Positions 28,931-38,300 of a stretch of DNA of 44,575 nt are shown here, in pieces. The stretch is from Methylothermaceae bacterium. Its GTDB lineage: Bacteria > Pseudomonadota > Gammaproteobacteria > Methylococcales > Methylothermaceae. Location of the stretch: positions 1 to 44,575 of the forward strand of contig JALSIB010000046.1 in the NCBI GenBank assembly GCA_026981855.1, given 5' to 3'. The notes under the pieces are model-generated. The model saw only the letters and a program-made list of their open reading frames with translations. It did no database searches and was not told where the DNA came from. Each line of letters opens with the position of its first letter. Position 1 is the first letter of the stretch. The position numbers and the translations under genes were made by a program.

Positions 28931-29799
28931 TACCGCTCCTTTTTCTCCTGTTGCTTTCCCGCCACGCCCCGGCCGAACCACGGCTGGTGATCGAACGCCA
29001 GACCCCGCCGCCTTTCGGCCTGGGTACCGGGTCGGTGTTCGAGCACCACATCGACCTCTTCGCCGCCGCGCCTTTCCACCTGGATGCGGCGCAGCTTCCC
29101 CCGCCGGGTCCTGTCAACGAGTGGCTCGAAATCCGCTCCCTGCGACTGGAAACCCGCCGGGAGAACCAGGGCGCCCATTACCGGATCGATATCGAATTTC
29201 AGATCTTCCCCGCGTTGAAACAAGACACGACTCTGGAAATCCCCCCCTTGCCGCTTTATTTCCTCTCCTCCGCCGGTGATCCGACCCTGCGGCGGGACAT
29301 CCCGCCATGGCGGTTCACCGCCTCGACCCTCATCCCCGAGCGCGCCTCCCCGGATATTTCCCGGATCAGGGCGCTGTGGGAGCCCGGCCCGATTCCCCTG
29401 TCCGGGCGGCTGAAAAACCTGGCCTTCATCGCCATCGCCCTGGCGGCGATCCTGATCTTCCTCGGCTGGCGGAAAAAATGGTTCCCGTGGCAAAAGCCCC
29501 CCTTCGCCAGGGCGCTGCCGGCAATCCGCCTCGCCGTCTCGCGGCGACAACTCGAACCGGCTTTCCGCAGCTTCCACAAGGCCCTGAACGAAACCGCAGG
29601 CCAGGCGGTGTTCGGAGAGGAACTCCCGCGCTTCCTGCAGCGACACCCGCAATTCGGCCCCCTGAAAGACGAGCTGAAATGGTTTTTCGAGGATTCGCGC
29701 CGCCTCTTCTTCGCCGGCGACCCGCATCCTTCCTCCCTTTCCCGGCTCGAAAGGTTGTGCAAGGACTGCGTTCAAAAGGAAAAGACATGCCGGCGATAG
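28921..29799 (+). CDS. mxaA: MxaA, methanol dehydrogenase maturation protein
   Basis: 292 aa from ATG 28921, overlapping the mxaS stop by 10 nt. A signal peptide (1-18, 'LLFLLLLSRHAPAEP') leads to a periplasmic beta-rich domain, one membrane helix near 166-184 ('LAFIAIALAAILIFLGW') and a cytoplasmic helical tail. This layout matches MxaA, which is needed for calcium insertion into methanol dehydrogenase in Methylobacterium. Sequence similarity in this family is low, so the name depends partly on position between mxaS and mxaC. Confidence 0.8.
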   Translation: MRLIPLLFLLLLSRHAPAEPRLVIERQTPPPFGLGTGSVFEHHIDLFAAAPFHLDAAQLPPPGPVNEWLEIRSLRLETRRENQGAHYRIDIEFQIFPALKQDTTLEIPPLPLYFLSSAGDPTLRRDIPPWRFTASTLIPERASPDISRIRALWEPGPIPLSGRLKNLAFIAIALAAILIFLGWRKKWFPWQKPPFARALPAIRLAVSRRQLEPAFRSFHKALNETAGQAVFGEELPRFLQRHPQFGPLKDELKWFFEDSRRLFFAGDPHPSSLSRLERLCKDCVQKEKTCRR

Positions 29800-30782
29800 C
29801 GTTCGCCCAGCCCTGGTGGTTGCTTGCCCTTCCCCTGGCGCTTCTGCCCTGGTGGCGTCAGGGCGGAGAAAAGTCTCCCTGTCCCGCCCTTTCCTGGCTT
29901 GAACCCGACCGCGCCTCGGCCCGCCTGGCATGGCTGTGGCGGCTTGCGGGCAGCGGTTTCCTGCTGGCTTTGGTGTTGGCCCTGGCGGCCCCCTACCTCA
30001 AGGAACAGAAGATCGCCCGCCTGGGTCGGGGGGCGCATATCGTGCTCACCATCGACCGCAGCAGCAGCATGAATGAAAACTTCTCCGGACGTTACATGGG
30101 GGGGCTGGCGAAGGAAAGCAAAAGCGCTGCCGCCCGCCGCTTGTTGCTCGATTTCGTCAACCAACGGAAACAGGATCTTTTTTCCGTGGTGAGCTTCAGC
30201 ACCGCGCCCATCCACGTGCTTTCCCTCACCCAGGATCACCAGGCGGTCAAAGCGGCCATCGCCGCCATCGGGCTGCGCGGCCGCGGTGTCACCAATATCG
30301 CCCCGGGTCTGGCCATGGCGCTGGAAGCATTCAGAAACCGCCCCCTGACCGGAGCCCGGGTCATTCTGCTGGTTTCAGACGGCGGCGCCCGGATCGATCC
30401 GGATACCCAGGAAAGGCTGCGCCAGGGATTCCAGGATCTGGAAGTCGGATTGTACTGGATCTATCTGCGTAACCGGCGCAGCGTGAGCGTCCTTCATCCG
30501 CCCGAAAGAAACCTCTCCGAAACCCGTGCCCCGGAATTGTTCCTCCACCGGTACTTCCAAACGCTTCAAGTCCCCTATCAGGTCTTCGAGGCCGACAACC
30601 CCGAAAGCCTCGCCAGGGCCATCGCCACCATCGGGGCACTGGAAAACCGCCCGCTGCGCTACTTCGAAATCGTCCCCAGGCAGGACATCTCCCAGACGGC
30701 TTTCGCCATTGCTCTGCTTTTCGCGGTCCCGCTGCTGCTCTGGTACGCCCTGGAAACCGGCCGCTGGTTCAGGCGCGGCTGA
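29787..30782 (+). CDS. mxaC: MxaC, vWA-domain membrane protein
   Basis: 331 aa. Two N-terminal hydrophobic segments (about 5-24 and 50-68) anchor a von Willebrand A domain with an intact MIDAS: 'HIVLTIDRSSSMNENF' (D-x-S-x-S), a Thr in 'GRGVTNIAPGL' and Asp in 'LLVSDGGARID'. A final membrane helix is near 308-325. This is the BatA/BatB-like layout of MxaC. It starts 13 nt before the mxaA stop. A strong terminator follows 120 nt after its own stop. Confidence 0.88.
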   Translation: MPAIAFAQPWWLLALPLALLPWWRQGGEKSPCPALSWLEPDRASARLAWLWRLAGSGFLLALVLALAAPYLKEQKIARLGRGAHIVLTIDRSSSMNENFSGRYMGGLAKESKSAAARRLLLDFVNQRKQDLFSVVSFSTAPIHVLSLTQDHQAVKAAIAAIGLRGRGVTNIAPGLAMALEAFRNRPLTGARVILLVSDGGARIDPDTQERLRQGFQDLEVGLYWIYLRNRRSVSVLHPPERNLSETRAPELFLHRYFQTLQVPYQVFEADNPESLARAIATIGALENRPLRYFEIVPRQDISQTAFAIALLFAVPLLLWYALETGRWFRRG

Positions 30783-30903
30783 TTTCATTATTCTTTTCCC
30801 GGCAAATTTTCCCGCCGATGTCCGTGTCTTGACAGTGACTGATTTGATTACCTCCTTTCGCTTGCGGGGCATCGCCTCCTCCCCTCTCCTCCCCCTTGGA
30901 CAT

Positions 30904-30929
30904 GCCGGCCTCCGGGCCGGCTTTTTTTT
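30904..30929 (+). terminator. intrinsic terminator after mxaC
   Basis: A perfect 7-bp GC stem GCCGGCC/GGCCGGC around a TCCG loop (30904-30921) is followed by eight T (30922-30929). It lies between mxaC and mxaK, which elsewhere are co-transcribed, so mxaKL need their own promoter or read-through. A TACAAT at 30962-30967 is a possible -10 for mxaK, but I see no matching -35. Confidence 0.9.
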
Positions 30930-31006
30930 CGCCCCGGGGAAACATTTCCCGGCTTTCTGCGTACAATAATCCAACCTCCATCACACCCCTGCAGCGGCGA
31001 AAAGGG

Positions 31007-31549
31007 ATGATTGCAAGATTCGACCCCATTGTTTTGGCATTACTCGGGCTGGTGGCCGCAGGTTTGTTCCAGGGCTACGAACTCTACCAAGATGACCGGT
31101 ACAATCGCCGGTTGCGGCAAATCGACACCGTGAAAACCGAAGACGATACCGACCCGCGCCTGATGGCGGCCAAGGCCGGGCGGCTCGCTTCGGCCGGGCA
31201 GTGGCACAAGGCGGTTCGGTTGACCTTGCAGGCCAAGGCGAAGGCCGAAGGCCGGATTCGGCAAAAACTGGCCTATAACCTGGGGACGCTCTATCTGCAC
31301 GAGGCGGCCAAACACTGGCAACAGTCGGGGGTATGGGACTATTCACGGGTAGTGACGCTGCTGGGCCTGGCGCGGGAGAATCTGCGCGAAGCGGTCCGCC
31401 TGGATCCGGACGATCTGAACGCGCGCTACAATCTCGAATACGCCCTCAGAATCCAGCCACCGCCGCGTGAAAGCCAGCCGGCCAAGTGGCAGGGACACAA
31501 ATCCAGCGTCTTCGCCACCCTTCCGGGGGCGCCCCGGGGAGGCCCATGA
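31007..31549 (+). CDS. mxaK: MxaK, small membrane-anchored helical protein
   Basis: 180 aa from ATG 31007. One N-terminal membrane helix ('IVLALLGLVAAGLFQGYELY') precedes a periplasmic helical region with TPR-like features: 'ASAGQWHKAVRLTLQAKAKA', 'KLAYNLGTLYL', 'LARENLREAVRLDPDDLNARYNLEYALRI'. This matches MxaK, required for methanol dehydrogenase activity. Its stop overlaps the start of mxaL (ATGATG). Upstream is a 224-bp gap with the terminator. Confidence 0.85.
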   Translation: MIARFDPIVLALLGLVAAGLFQGYELYQDDRYNRRLRQIDTVKTEDDTDPRLMAAKAGRLASAGQWHKAVRLTLQAKAKAEGRIRQKLAYNLGTLYLHEAAKHWQQSGVWDYSRVVTLLGLARENLREAVRLDPDDLNARYNLEYALRIQPPPRESQPAKWQGHKSSVFATLPGAPRGGP

Positions 31550-32457
31550 TGGAGCCCGGCCAACCTTCGAGCGACCGGCGGCCCATTCCCGCCATCCTTC
31601 CCGGGTGGCGCTTCTGGCTTTGGTTGACGGCGATGGCGCTGCTGGCGACCACCTTTTTTCACCCGACCTGGAATCTTCCCAGGGCCACCTATCGGTATCT
31701 GTTCGTCCTCGACATCACCCAGAGCATGAACGCCCGGGATTATCACCTTGCCGATCTTCCCAACGACAGGCTGGGTTTCGCCAAGACGGTGCTGGAGCAG
31801 GCGATCCTGACCATGCCTTGCGGCAGTGAAGCCGGTCTGGCGGTATTCACCCACAAGAATACCCATCTGATTTTGACCCCGCTGGAAACCTGCCGTCACG
31901 GCACCGCGATCCAGGACGCCCTGAGGGCGATCGACTGGCGCAGCGCCTGGGCCGCCGACAGCCACATCGCCTATGGTCTGTTCGATGCCATCCGCACGGC
32001 CAAAGCGGTCGATGCCGCCCTGGTGTTTCTGAGCGACGGCGAACAAATTCCGGCCGCCGCCCGGGCACCGGTATTCCGTGGCAAGGCGGGAGAAGTGGCG
32101 GGGTGGATTCTGGGGGTCGGAGGACCGACCCCCACGCCGATTCCCAGACTGGATATGGAGGGACATCCGAACGGATACTGGAAAATCACCGATCTTCCCC
32201 GGCAGACCTTCACCTCCCGTTACCGTGGCGATGCCCCCTCGCGGCGCAGCGGCCTCTTGCTCAGCCACCTCGACGAAGCGAGACTCAAAAACCTGGCCGC
32301 GGAAACGGGATTGGGCTATCGCCGGCTGACGACCGCCGGGGCGCTTCTGGAAACCCTGTCTCAACCCCGAACCGCCCGAATCCTCCCAAGGGAAACCGAC
32401 CTGCGGCCATGGCTGGGGGGACTGGCCTTGGGCATCGCGGTGATGGTTCTGATTTGA
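31546..32457 (+). CDS. mxaL: MxaL, vWA-domain protein
   Basis: 303 aa. A membrane helix at about 20-38 is followed by a von Willebrand A domain: 'YLFVLDITQSMNARDY' (D-x-T-x-S metal site), 'SEAGLAVFTHKNTHLILTPL', 'DSHIAYGLFDAI', 'ALVFLSDGEQIP'. A C-terminal membrane helix ends the protein ('LGGLALGIAVMVLI'). It is the BatB-like partner of MxaC. It is the last recognisable mxa gene here; mxaD is not found downstream. Confidence 0.88.
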   Translation: MMEPGQPSSDRRPIPAILPGWRFWLWLTAMALLATTFFHPTWNLPRATYRYLFVLDITQSMNARDYHLADLPNDRLGFAKTVLEQAILTMPCGSEAGLAVFTHKNTHLILTPLETCRHGTAIQDALRAIDWRSAWAADSHIAYGLFDAIRTAKAVDAALVFLSDGEQIPAAARAPVFRGKAGEVAGWILGVGGPTPTPIPRLDMEGHPNGYWKITDLPRQTFTSRYRGDAPSRRSGLLLSHLDEARLKNLAAETGLGYRRLTTAGALLETLSQPRTARILPRETDLRPWLGGLALGIAVMVLI

Positions 32458-32518
32458 CCCGCCAGGGGTTTGAAACCATACTCAAAGGTGAACGAAATCC
32501 AGCAAGCGCGCATCCTTT

Positions 32519-32854
32519 ATGAAATTCATACGCATCCTGCTCCTTTCGCTGCTCCCTCTCGGTTCTCCCACCGCCCATGCCGGCCCCCTCAGCTGGCTGC
32601 TCGGACCGGACAATTATTGGGAGTGCATCCTCGACAACATGCCCGGAACATTGACCTATGGCGGCTCCATGGAAGTCGTCGCCCAATGCGGCCGGCAATT
32701 CCCCGACAAAACCCGGTATGAACCCGCCAGGCCGTGGATTTTCAAGCCAAAGAACTTTTCCGGCTGCCTGGAGAAATACCGGGAAGGCAACCAGGAACCC
32801 CTGGCCCGACAGACGATCTATCAAGCTTGCTACTTTCTTTATCCGCCACCTTAG
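32519..32854 (+). CDS. secreted four-cysteine protein with internal duplication
   Basis: 111 aa, family not named by me. A signal peptide ends with PTAHA at residue 21. The mature part has four Cys at 36, 57, 83 and 104, in two copies of C-x20-C: 'ECILDNMPG...VVAQCGRQFP' and 'GCLEKYREG...IYQACYFLYP', which suggests an internal repeat with two disulfides or a metal site. It follows mxaL by 61 nt, where mxaD stands in other methylotrophs, but does not look like MxaD (about 180 aa, different fold). rlmH starts directly at its stop. Confidence 0.75.
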   Translation: MKFIRILLLSLLPLGSPTAHAGPLSWLLGPDNYWECILDNMPGTLTYGGSMEVVAQCGRQFPDKTRYEPARPWIFKPKNFSGCLEKYREGNQEPLARQTIYQACYFLYPPP

Positions 32855-33322
32855 ATGCATATCAGGATGATCGCCATCGGCACCCGCATGCCCGCCTGGG
32901 TCGAGGCGGGCATGCAGGAATACGTCAAACGCCTGCCCCGGGAATGGCGGTTCCAGCTCCGGGAGATTCCCCTGCAACGCCGGCAAAAACACGCCGCCCC
33001 CGACAGACTGATCGCCGCGGAAGGCGAGAAGATGCTCGCCTGCCTGTCTCCGCAGACGCAGCCGGTCGCGCTCGACAGCCGGGGCGAACCGTGGAGCACC
33101 GAGGAACTGGCCGGGCGACTGGAAGGCTGGCTGCAAAAGGGCCACGACCTGGCGTTTCTGATCGGTGGGCCGGAGGGGCTCGCTCCCGCCTGCCTGGCCC
33201 GGGCAGGGGTCCAATGGAGCCTGTCCCGCCTGACTTTCCCGCACCCTCTGGTACGCATCCTGGTGGTCGAGCAACTCTATCGCGCCTGGAGCCTGCTCCA
33301 GGGCCACCCCTATCACCGCTGA
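32855..33322 (+). CDS. rlmH: 23S rRNA pseudouridine-1915 N3-methyltransferase RlmH
   Basis: 155 aa, exactly the usual length. SPOUT-class methyltransferase with the knot motif 'LAFLIGGPEGL' and the C-terminal 'LSRLTFPHPLVRILVVEQLYRAWSLLQGHPYHR'. It methylates pseudouridine 1915 of helix 69 on assembled 70S ribosomes. First of the tightly packed run rlmH-maf-rng-yhdP. Confidence 0.97.
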   Translation: MHIRMIAIGTRMPAWVEAGMQEYVKRLPREWRFQLREIPLQRRQKHAAPDRLIAAEGEKMLACLSPQTQPVALDSRGEPWSTEELAGRLEGWLQKGHDLAFLIGGPEGLAPACLARAGVQWSLSRLTFPHPLVRILVVEQLYRAWSLLQGHPYHR

Positions 33323-33324
33323 CC

Positions 33325-33906
33325 ATGGGGTCATCGATCATCCTCGCTTCGGCCTCCCCGAGGCGGCGCGAACTTCTCGACCAGATCCAGGTCCCTTACC
33401 AGGTTTGCGCCGTCTCGATCGACGAATCTCCGCTTCCCGGCGAATCCCCCAAGGCCCACGTGCGGCGGCTGGCGCGGGCGAAGGCGGGCAAGGTTCGCGG
33501 GCAAATCACCGGCCGCCGGCCGATTCTGGGTGCGGACACGGTCGTGGTCCGGGATAATACGATTCTGGGAAAACCCCGTGACATGAACCATGCCGTCACC
33601 ATGCTGAAAAGCCTGTCGGGCCGCTGTCACCAGGTGATCACCGGCGTCTGCCTGGATATCGGTCCGGATACGGCGCCGCTCGAAGCCGTCAGTATCAGCC
33701 GGGTCTGCTTCCGGCCGCTGGAGGAACGGGAAATCCTGGCCTACTGGCATAGCGGAGAACCGGTGGACAAGGCGGGCGCCTACGCCATCCAGGGCCGGGG
33801 GGCGGTTTTCATCCGCCATCTGGAAGGCAGCTACTCCGGAGTCATGGGACTGCCACTGTACGAAACGGCACAATTGCTGAAGGAAGCAGGAATCGAGATT
33901 TTATGA
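33325..33906 (+). CDS. maf: Maf-family nucleoside triphosphate pyrophosphatase (YhdE-type)
   Basis: 193 aa from ATG 33325, 2 nt after rlmH. Signature 'ILASASPRRRELLDQI', then 'ILGADTVVV' and 'YAIQGRGAVFIRHLEGSYSGVMGLPLYET'. YhdE-type Maf proteins hydrolyse dTTP and UTP and are thought to clean up modified or excess nucleotides. The stop overlaps the rng start as ATGA, matching the maf-rng order of many gammaproteobacteria. Confidence 0.96.
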   Translation: MGSSIILASASPRRRELLDQIQVPYQVCAVSIDESPLPGESPKAHVRRLARAKAGKVRGQITGRRPILGADTVVVRDNTILGKPRDMNHAVTMLKSLSGRCHQVITGVCLDIGPDTAPLEAVSISRVCFRPLEEREILAYWHSGEPVDKAGAYAIQGRGAVFIRHLEGSYSGVMGLPLYETAQLLKEAGIEIL

Positions 33907-35357
33907 GTGATGAGATCCTGATCAATATCACCCCGCCCGAAACCCGGGTGGCACTGGTGGAAAACGGAATTCTGCAGGAAATTTTCATCGAGCGGACCCG
34001 TCGCCGGGGGCTGGTCGGCAACATCTACAAGGGCCAGGTGTGCCGGGTTCTCCCCGGCATGCAGGCGGCTTTCGTGGATATCGGCCTGGAACGGGCGGCG
34101 TTCATCCATTACTCCGATCTCGCCCCCCATCAAACCCGTTCGAACGACGAGGGCACCATCGAAAGCCTGCTCCACGAAGGGCAGGAATTGATGGTCCAGG
34201 TAAGCAAAGACCCTCTGGGCAGCAAAGGCGCGCGGCTGACCACGGAAATCACCATTCCCTCCCGTTACCAGGTTTACATGCCGTTTTCCGATTTCGCCGG
34301 CGTCTCCCAACGAATCGAATGCGAGGAGGAAAGGGAACGGCTCAAGGCCTGCATCGAAAGCTTCCGGGAAGAGTACGACAGCGGCGGTTACATCGCCCGG
34401 ACGGCGGCCGAGGGAGTGGACGAGTTCGTCCTCAGGGCCGACATGTTGTTTCTGCTCAAACTCTGGAACGCCATCCAGGAACGCTTTTCCCAGGCTCCCC
34501 TGCGCAGTCTGGTTCACGAGGATCTGCCGCTGGCGGTCAGGGCGCTGAGGGATCTCTACCGGGGCAAGGTGGAGAAGATCCGGGTGGATTCCCGCGAAGT
34601 CTATCTCCACCTGGTGAAGTTCGCCGACGAGTTCATCCCCGAGGTCGCGCCCATCCTCGAGCATTACACCGGCGAACGGCCGCTGTTCGACATTTACAGC
34701 GTCGAGGACGAAATCCAGAAAGCGCTGCAGCGCAAGGTCCAGCTCAAGTCCGGCGGCCATCTGGTCTTCGACCAGACCGAAGCCATGACCACCATCGACG
34801 TCAACACCGGCGGCTTCGTCGGTGGCCGCAACCTGGAGGAAACCATCTTCAAGACCAATATGGAAGCGGCCCAGACCATCGCCAGGCAACTTCGGCTGCG
34901 CAATCTGGGCGGCATCATCATCATCGATTTCATCGACATGCAGGACGAGGAGCACCGCACCGCAGTCCTCAAGGCGCTGGAGAAAAGCCTGGAGAAGGAT
35001 CACGCCAAAAACGCCATCAGCGAGGTTTCGATGCTGGGACTGGTGGAAATGACCCGCAAGCGGACCCGGGAAAGCCTGGAACACATCCTGTGCGAACCCT
35101 GCCCCAGTTGCGACGGACGCGGCGTGCTCAAGACGGCCGAGACCACCTGCCTGGAGATTTTCCGGGAAATCATCCGCGAGGTCCGCCAGTACGAAGTCCA
35201 ATCCCTGCTGGTCCTGGCCTCCAACGAGGTGGTGGAACGGCTCCTGGACGAGGAAGCCGACATGCTGGCGGAACTGGAACGGTTTCTCAAGGTCAGGATC
35301 CGCTTCCGCGCCGAACCCCAATACAATCAGGAACAGTACGACGTCGTCCTGCTGTAG
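33903..35357 (+). CDS. rng: ribonuclease G
   Basis: 484 aa. S1 domain near 35-120 ('GLVGNIYKGQVCRVLPGMQAAFVDIG'), then the catalytic core with 'GGHLVFDQTEAMTTIDVNTGGFVG' and Asp residues in 'GGIIIIDFIDMQDEEHR', and the zinc-link CEPCPSC near residue 400. RNase G is a 5'-end-sensing endonuclease that matures the 16S rRNA 5' end and cuts some mRNAs. It lacks the long C-terminal scaffold of RNase E. Confidence 0.97.
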   Translation: MSDEILINITPPETRVALVENGILQEIFIERTRRRGLVGNIYKGQVCRVLPGMQAAFVDIGLERAAFIHYSDLAPHQTRSNDEGTIESLLHEGQELMVQVSKDPLGSKGARLTTEITIPSRYQVYMPFSDFAGVSQRIECEEERERLKACIESFREEYDSGGYIARTAAEGVDEFVLRADMLFLLKLWNAIQERFSQAPLRSLVHEDLPLAVRALRDLYRGKVEKIRVDSREVYLHLVKFADEFIPEVAPILEHYTGERPLFDIYSVEDEIQKALQRKVQLKSGGHLVFDQTEAMTTIDVNTGGFVGGRNLEETIFKTNMEAAQTIARQLRLRNLGGIIIIDFIDMQDEEHRTAVLKALEKSLEKDHAKNAISEVSMLGLVEMTRKRTRESLEHILCEPCPSCDGRGVLKTAETTCLEIFREIIREVRQYEVQSLLVLASNEVVERLLDEEADMLAELERFLKVRIRFRAEPQYNQEQYDVVLL

Positions 35358-35381
35358 CCTCTTTTTCGCCGTGTCGCCGTT

Positions 35382-38300
35382 TTGCTGATCCGGATCTTTC
35401 ATCATACCTTTCGGCTGACCCGGTGGATGCTCTTCGCCGGCCTTTTGGCGCTGGCTCTCACCCTCTCCTTTGTCCGCCTCTGGTTGCTGCCGGAAATAGA
35501 CCGGTTTCGTCATGAATTGGAAGGACTGATCTCCGAGCGCCTGCGTCAGCCGGTACGGATCGGGAAGTTGCGGGCCAGCCTGTATCAATTCAAACCTCAA
35601 CTGAGGCTGTTGGACGTCGCCATCGGCGACCCCGCCGATCCCCTGAGACTGCACGAAATCCAGGTGGTGGTGAATACGCTGGCCAGCATCAGGGGACACG
35701 ACCTTGCAATCGATGCCATTCGTCTGTTGGGCGCCACCCTCGAAATCGTCCGCACGCCGGATGGCGGGATCGGCATTCACGGGCTGGGTGACGAAAGGCG
35801 GGGTTTCCCGGTATGGCTGAGCCAGGACGGAAAATTCGAATTGTTGCAGAGCACCGTCAGCTGGCGGCTTGAAGGGCGGCCGGAAACCCCAGGGCTTCCT
35901 CCGTGGAAAAACGTCAGCATCCGGCTGCACAACCGGGGGCCGGAACACCACCTGGCGGTTGTTTTCCCCGCGCCCACCCACTGGAGCCGCCAAGCCTCGT
36001 TGCACATCCGTTTCACCGGCGATCTGAGGCATCCTGAAAAAGGCCGGGGAAACTTCCTGCTCGGCCTGCGGGAACTTCGACTGCCGGCGTTACAGGAAAT
36101 GCTGTCTCCCCTGCTTCCCGGCGCATCATGGCTGGCCACGGGCGGAAGCGGCGATCTGCGGCTGAGGGGGAACTGGCGGCCCCGCGAAATCCGGGCCGAA
36201 ATGGAACTGGCGCTCAACCACATCCGGTTACGCCGCGCCGGCACGGATTTCCCCCTTTCCCTGGCACGCCTCGAGGCATCGGCCCGGGGCCGGTGGACCC
36301 CCTCGGGCTGGCGTATCGACTCGCCTTTCCTGAGCCTGCGGGGCAAAGGGGTGGAAGTCAACGGCCGGCTCTCGGTGAACCAGGCGGCCGGCCAATCCCC
36401 CGACTTGGATTGCTTCGCCTTGATCACCCGCCTCGATCTGGCGCCGCTGCTTTCCCAATTCCCCACCCCTGAAAATCCCAGGCTGGCCAGATGGATCGCC
36501 ATGCAGCCTTTCGAGGGCACCCTCACGGGCAGCCTGTTGTGGCGCGGAAAACCGGCCGACTATCCTTTCGACGGCCACGAGGGCGTCGCCGAGGCCAGGC
36601 TCGGTGGCCGCGATCTCACCCTCCGCTTCCTGCCCCACTGGCCCGCTCTGGAACAGGCCGATCTCCAGCTGACGGTGTTGAACGACCAGGTGCGGCTGGA
36701 TTTACGGCAGACCCGCTTTGCCGGCAACAAGGTGGGCCCTGCCACCGGAACTCTGTCACTGAGCGCGGAAGACCCCATCCTCACCATCGAGACCGCCAGC
36801 CGGGTCAAACTGCCCCAGGTCTTCGCCGCCTTGCGGCAAACCCCGCTCAAACCGGCCATCGACACCCTCGACCGGCATGCCGGGATAGAAGGCAGCGGCC
36901 GCCTGGCCCTGCGGGTCGACATCCCGCTGCGCCACGCCCGCCATACATCGGTCCGCGGCAATGCCGACCTCTTCTCCACCCGCATCGCGCTACGGAACAC
37001 GCCTTACTTCGTGACCGGCGCCAGGGGCAGACTCCACTTCGATCGAAACCGTCTCACCACCCGCTTGCAGGGACAATTCCGGCAGCGGCCGGCGGAAATC
37101 ACCGCCAGCGCCGACAAGCGGCATTTCGACATCCAGCTTTTGACCCGCATCACGCCCGGGGATCTGCCACAAGCCCTCGGCGCGCGCAAGTACCTTCAGG
37201 GTGAGACGGGGATCGCCCTACACCTGGTGAAACAGAAAGGCCGTCCCGCCGGACTGTCCGTGCGAAGCGATCTCCAGGGCATGGCCGTCGCGCTGCCGCA
37301 ACCACTGGGAAAACCGCCCGATGCCACGCGACCCCTGAGCCTGTCCACGTGGTTGACGGAGACAGACGCCCTCCCCTTCAATCTGGACTATGGCCCCCTT
37401 CACGCCTTCCTCCACCTGGACAAGAAACGACGCACGCTCAGCGGCCGGATCGGGATCAACCAACCGCCACCGCCTCTCACCGCTCCGGCGGGAGAAGGAC
37501 TGATCGTCAAAGGCCGGCTGGATCGCCTCGACCCCCTCCCCTGGCTGAAAATACTCCGGCAAGGCGGCCCGGAAGGGCCCGACAACCAAACTGTCCCGGG
37601 CATCAGGGATCTGGACATCGGCATCGGGCATCTGACGCCGGGAGGTAGCGACCTGGGGGCTTTCCGCCTCACCGCGGCAAAACGGTCGGGCGCCTGGCGG
37701 GGTTCCCTCGCCACCCCTTTCGGCCGGGGAAAATGGAACCATGATCCCAGGCGAAAACAGCTGACGATCACCTTCGGGCGGCTGGGCTTCCAGCCGCTTG
37801 CGGGACTCGGAAAATCCCCCGTCACCGAGAGGGAGGGAGTGTCCTTCGCCGGCTGGCCGGTCATCCGCCTCAACGCCGATCACCTCGACTTTCACGGACA
37901 GGATCTGGGACGGCTGGAAGTGGAAGCCAGGCCACGCACCCAAAAAAAGCTGGAATTCGGGCTGAATCTGGCCGCGCCCACCCACAGACTCGATGCCAGC
38001 GGCAGCTGGATGACCCATCCCACCGCCACGACTCACGTCAAGGGCCGTTTGACGACGCCTTCCCTCGGGGACTTCCTGAAACGGATCGATCATCCCACGG
38101 CGTTGGCCGGCAGCCCTTCGAAGATAGATTTCGACCTCGACTGGAACGCCCCGCCTTACCGCTTTTCCCTGGCACGGCTCAACGGTTCCCTGCGACTCGA
38201 TCTCGGACCCGGGCGCTGGCTGGATGTGGAACCGGGCGCCGGCAGGCTGTTCGGACTGCTCTATCTGGGAACGCTTGGCAGGAGACTGCGGCTGGACTTC

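Noticed and set aside
30829-30857. Promoter for a small RNA between mxaC and mxaK
   Set aside because: A perfect TTGACA is present but no acceptable -10 follows, so no RNA gene is called.
33831-36032. 733-aa open frame on the minus strand
   Set aside because: It lies fully antisense to the well-supported rng and yhdP genes; long empty frames are common in the third-base shadow of GC-rich genes, and it shows no family motif.
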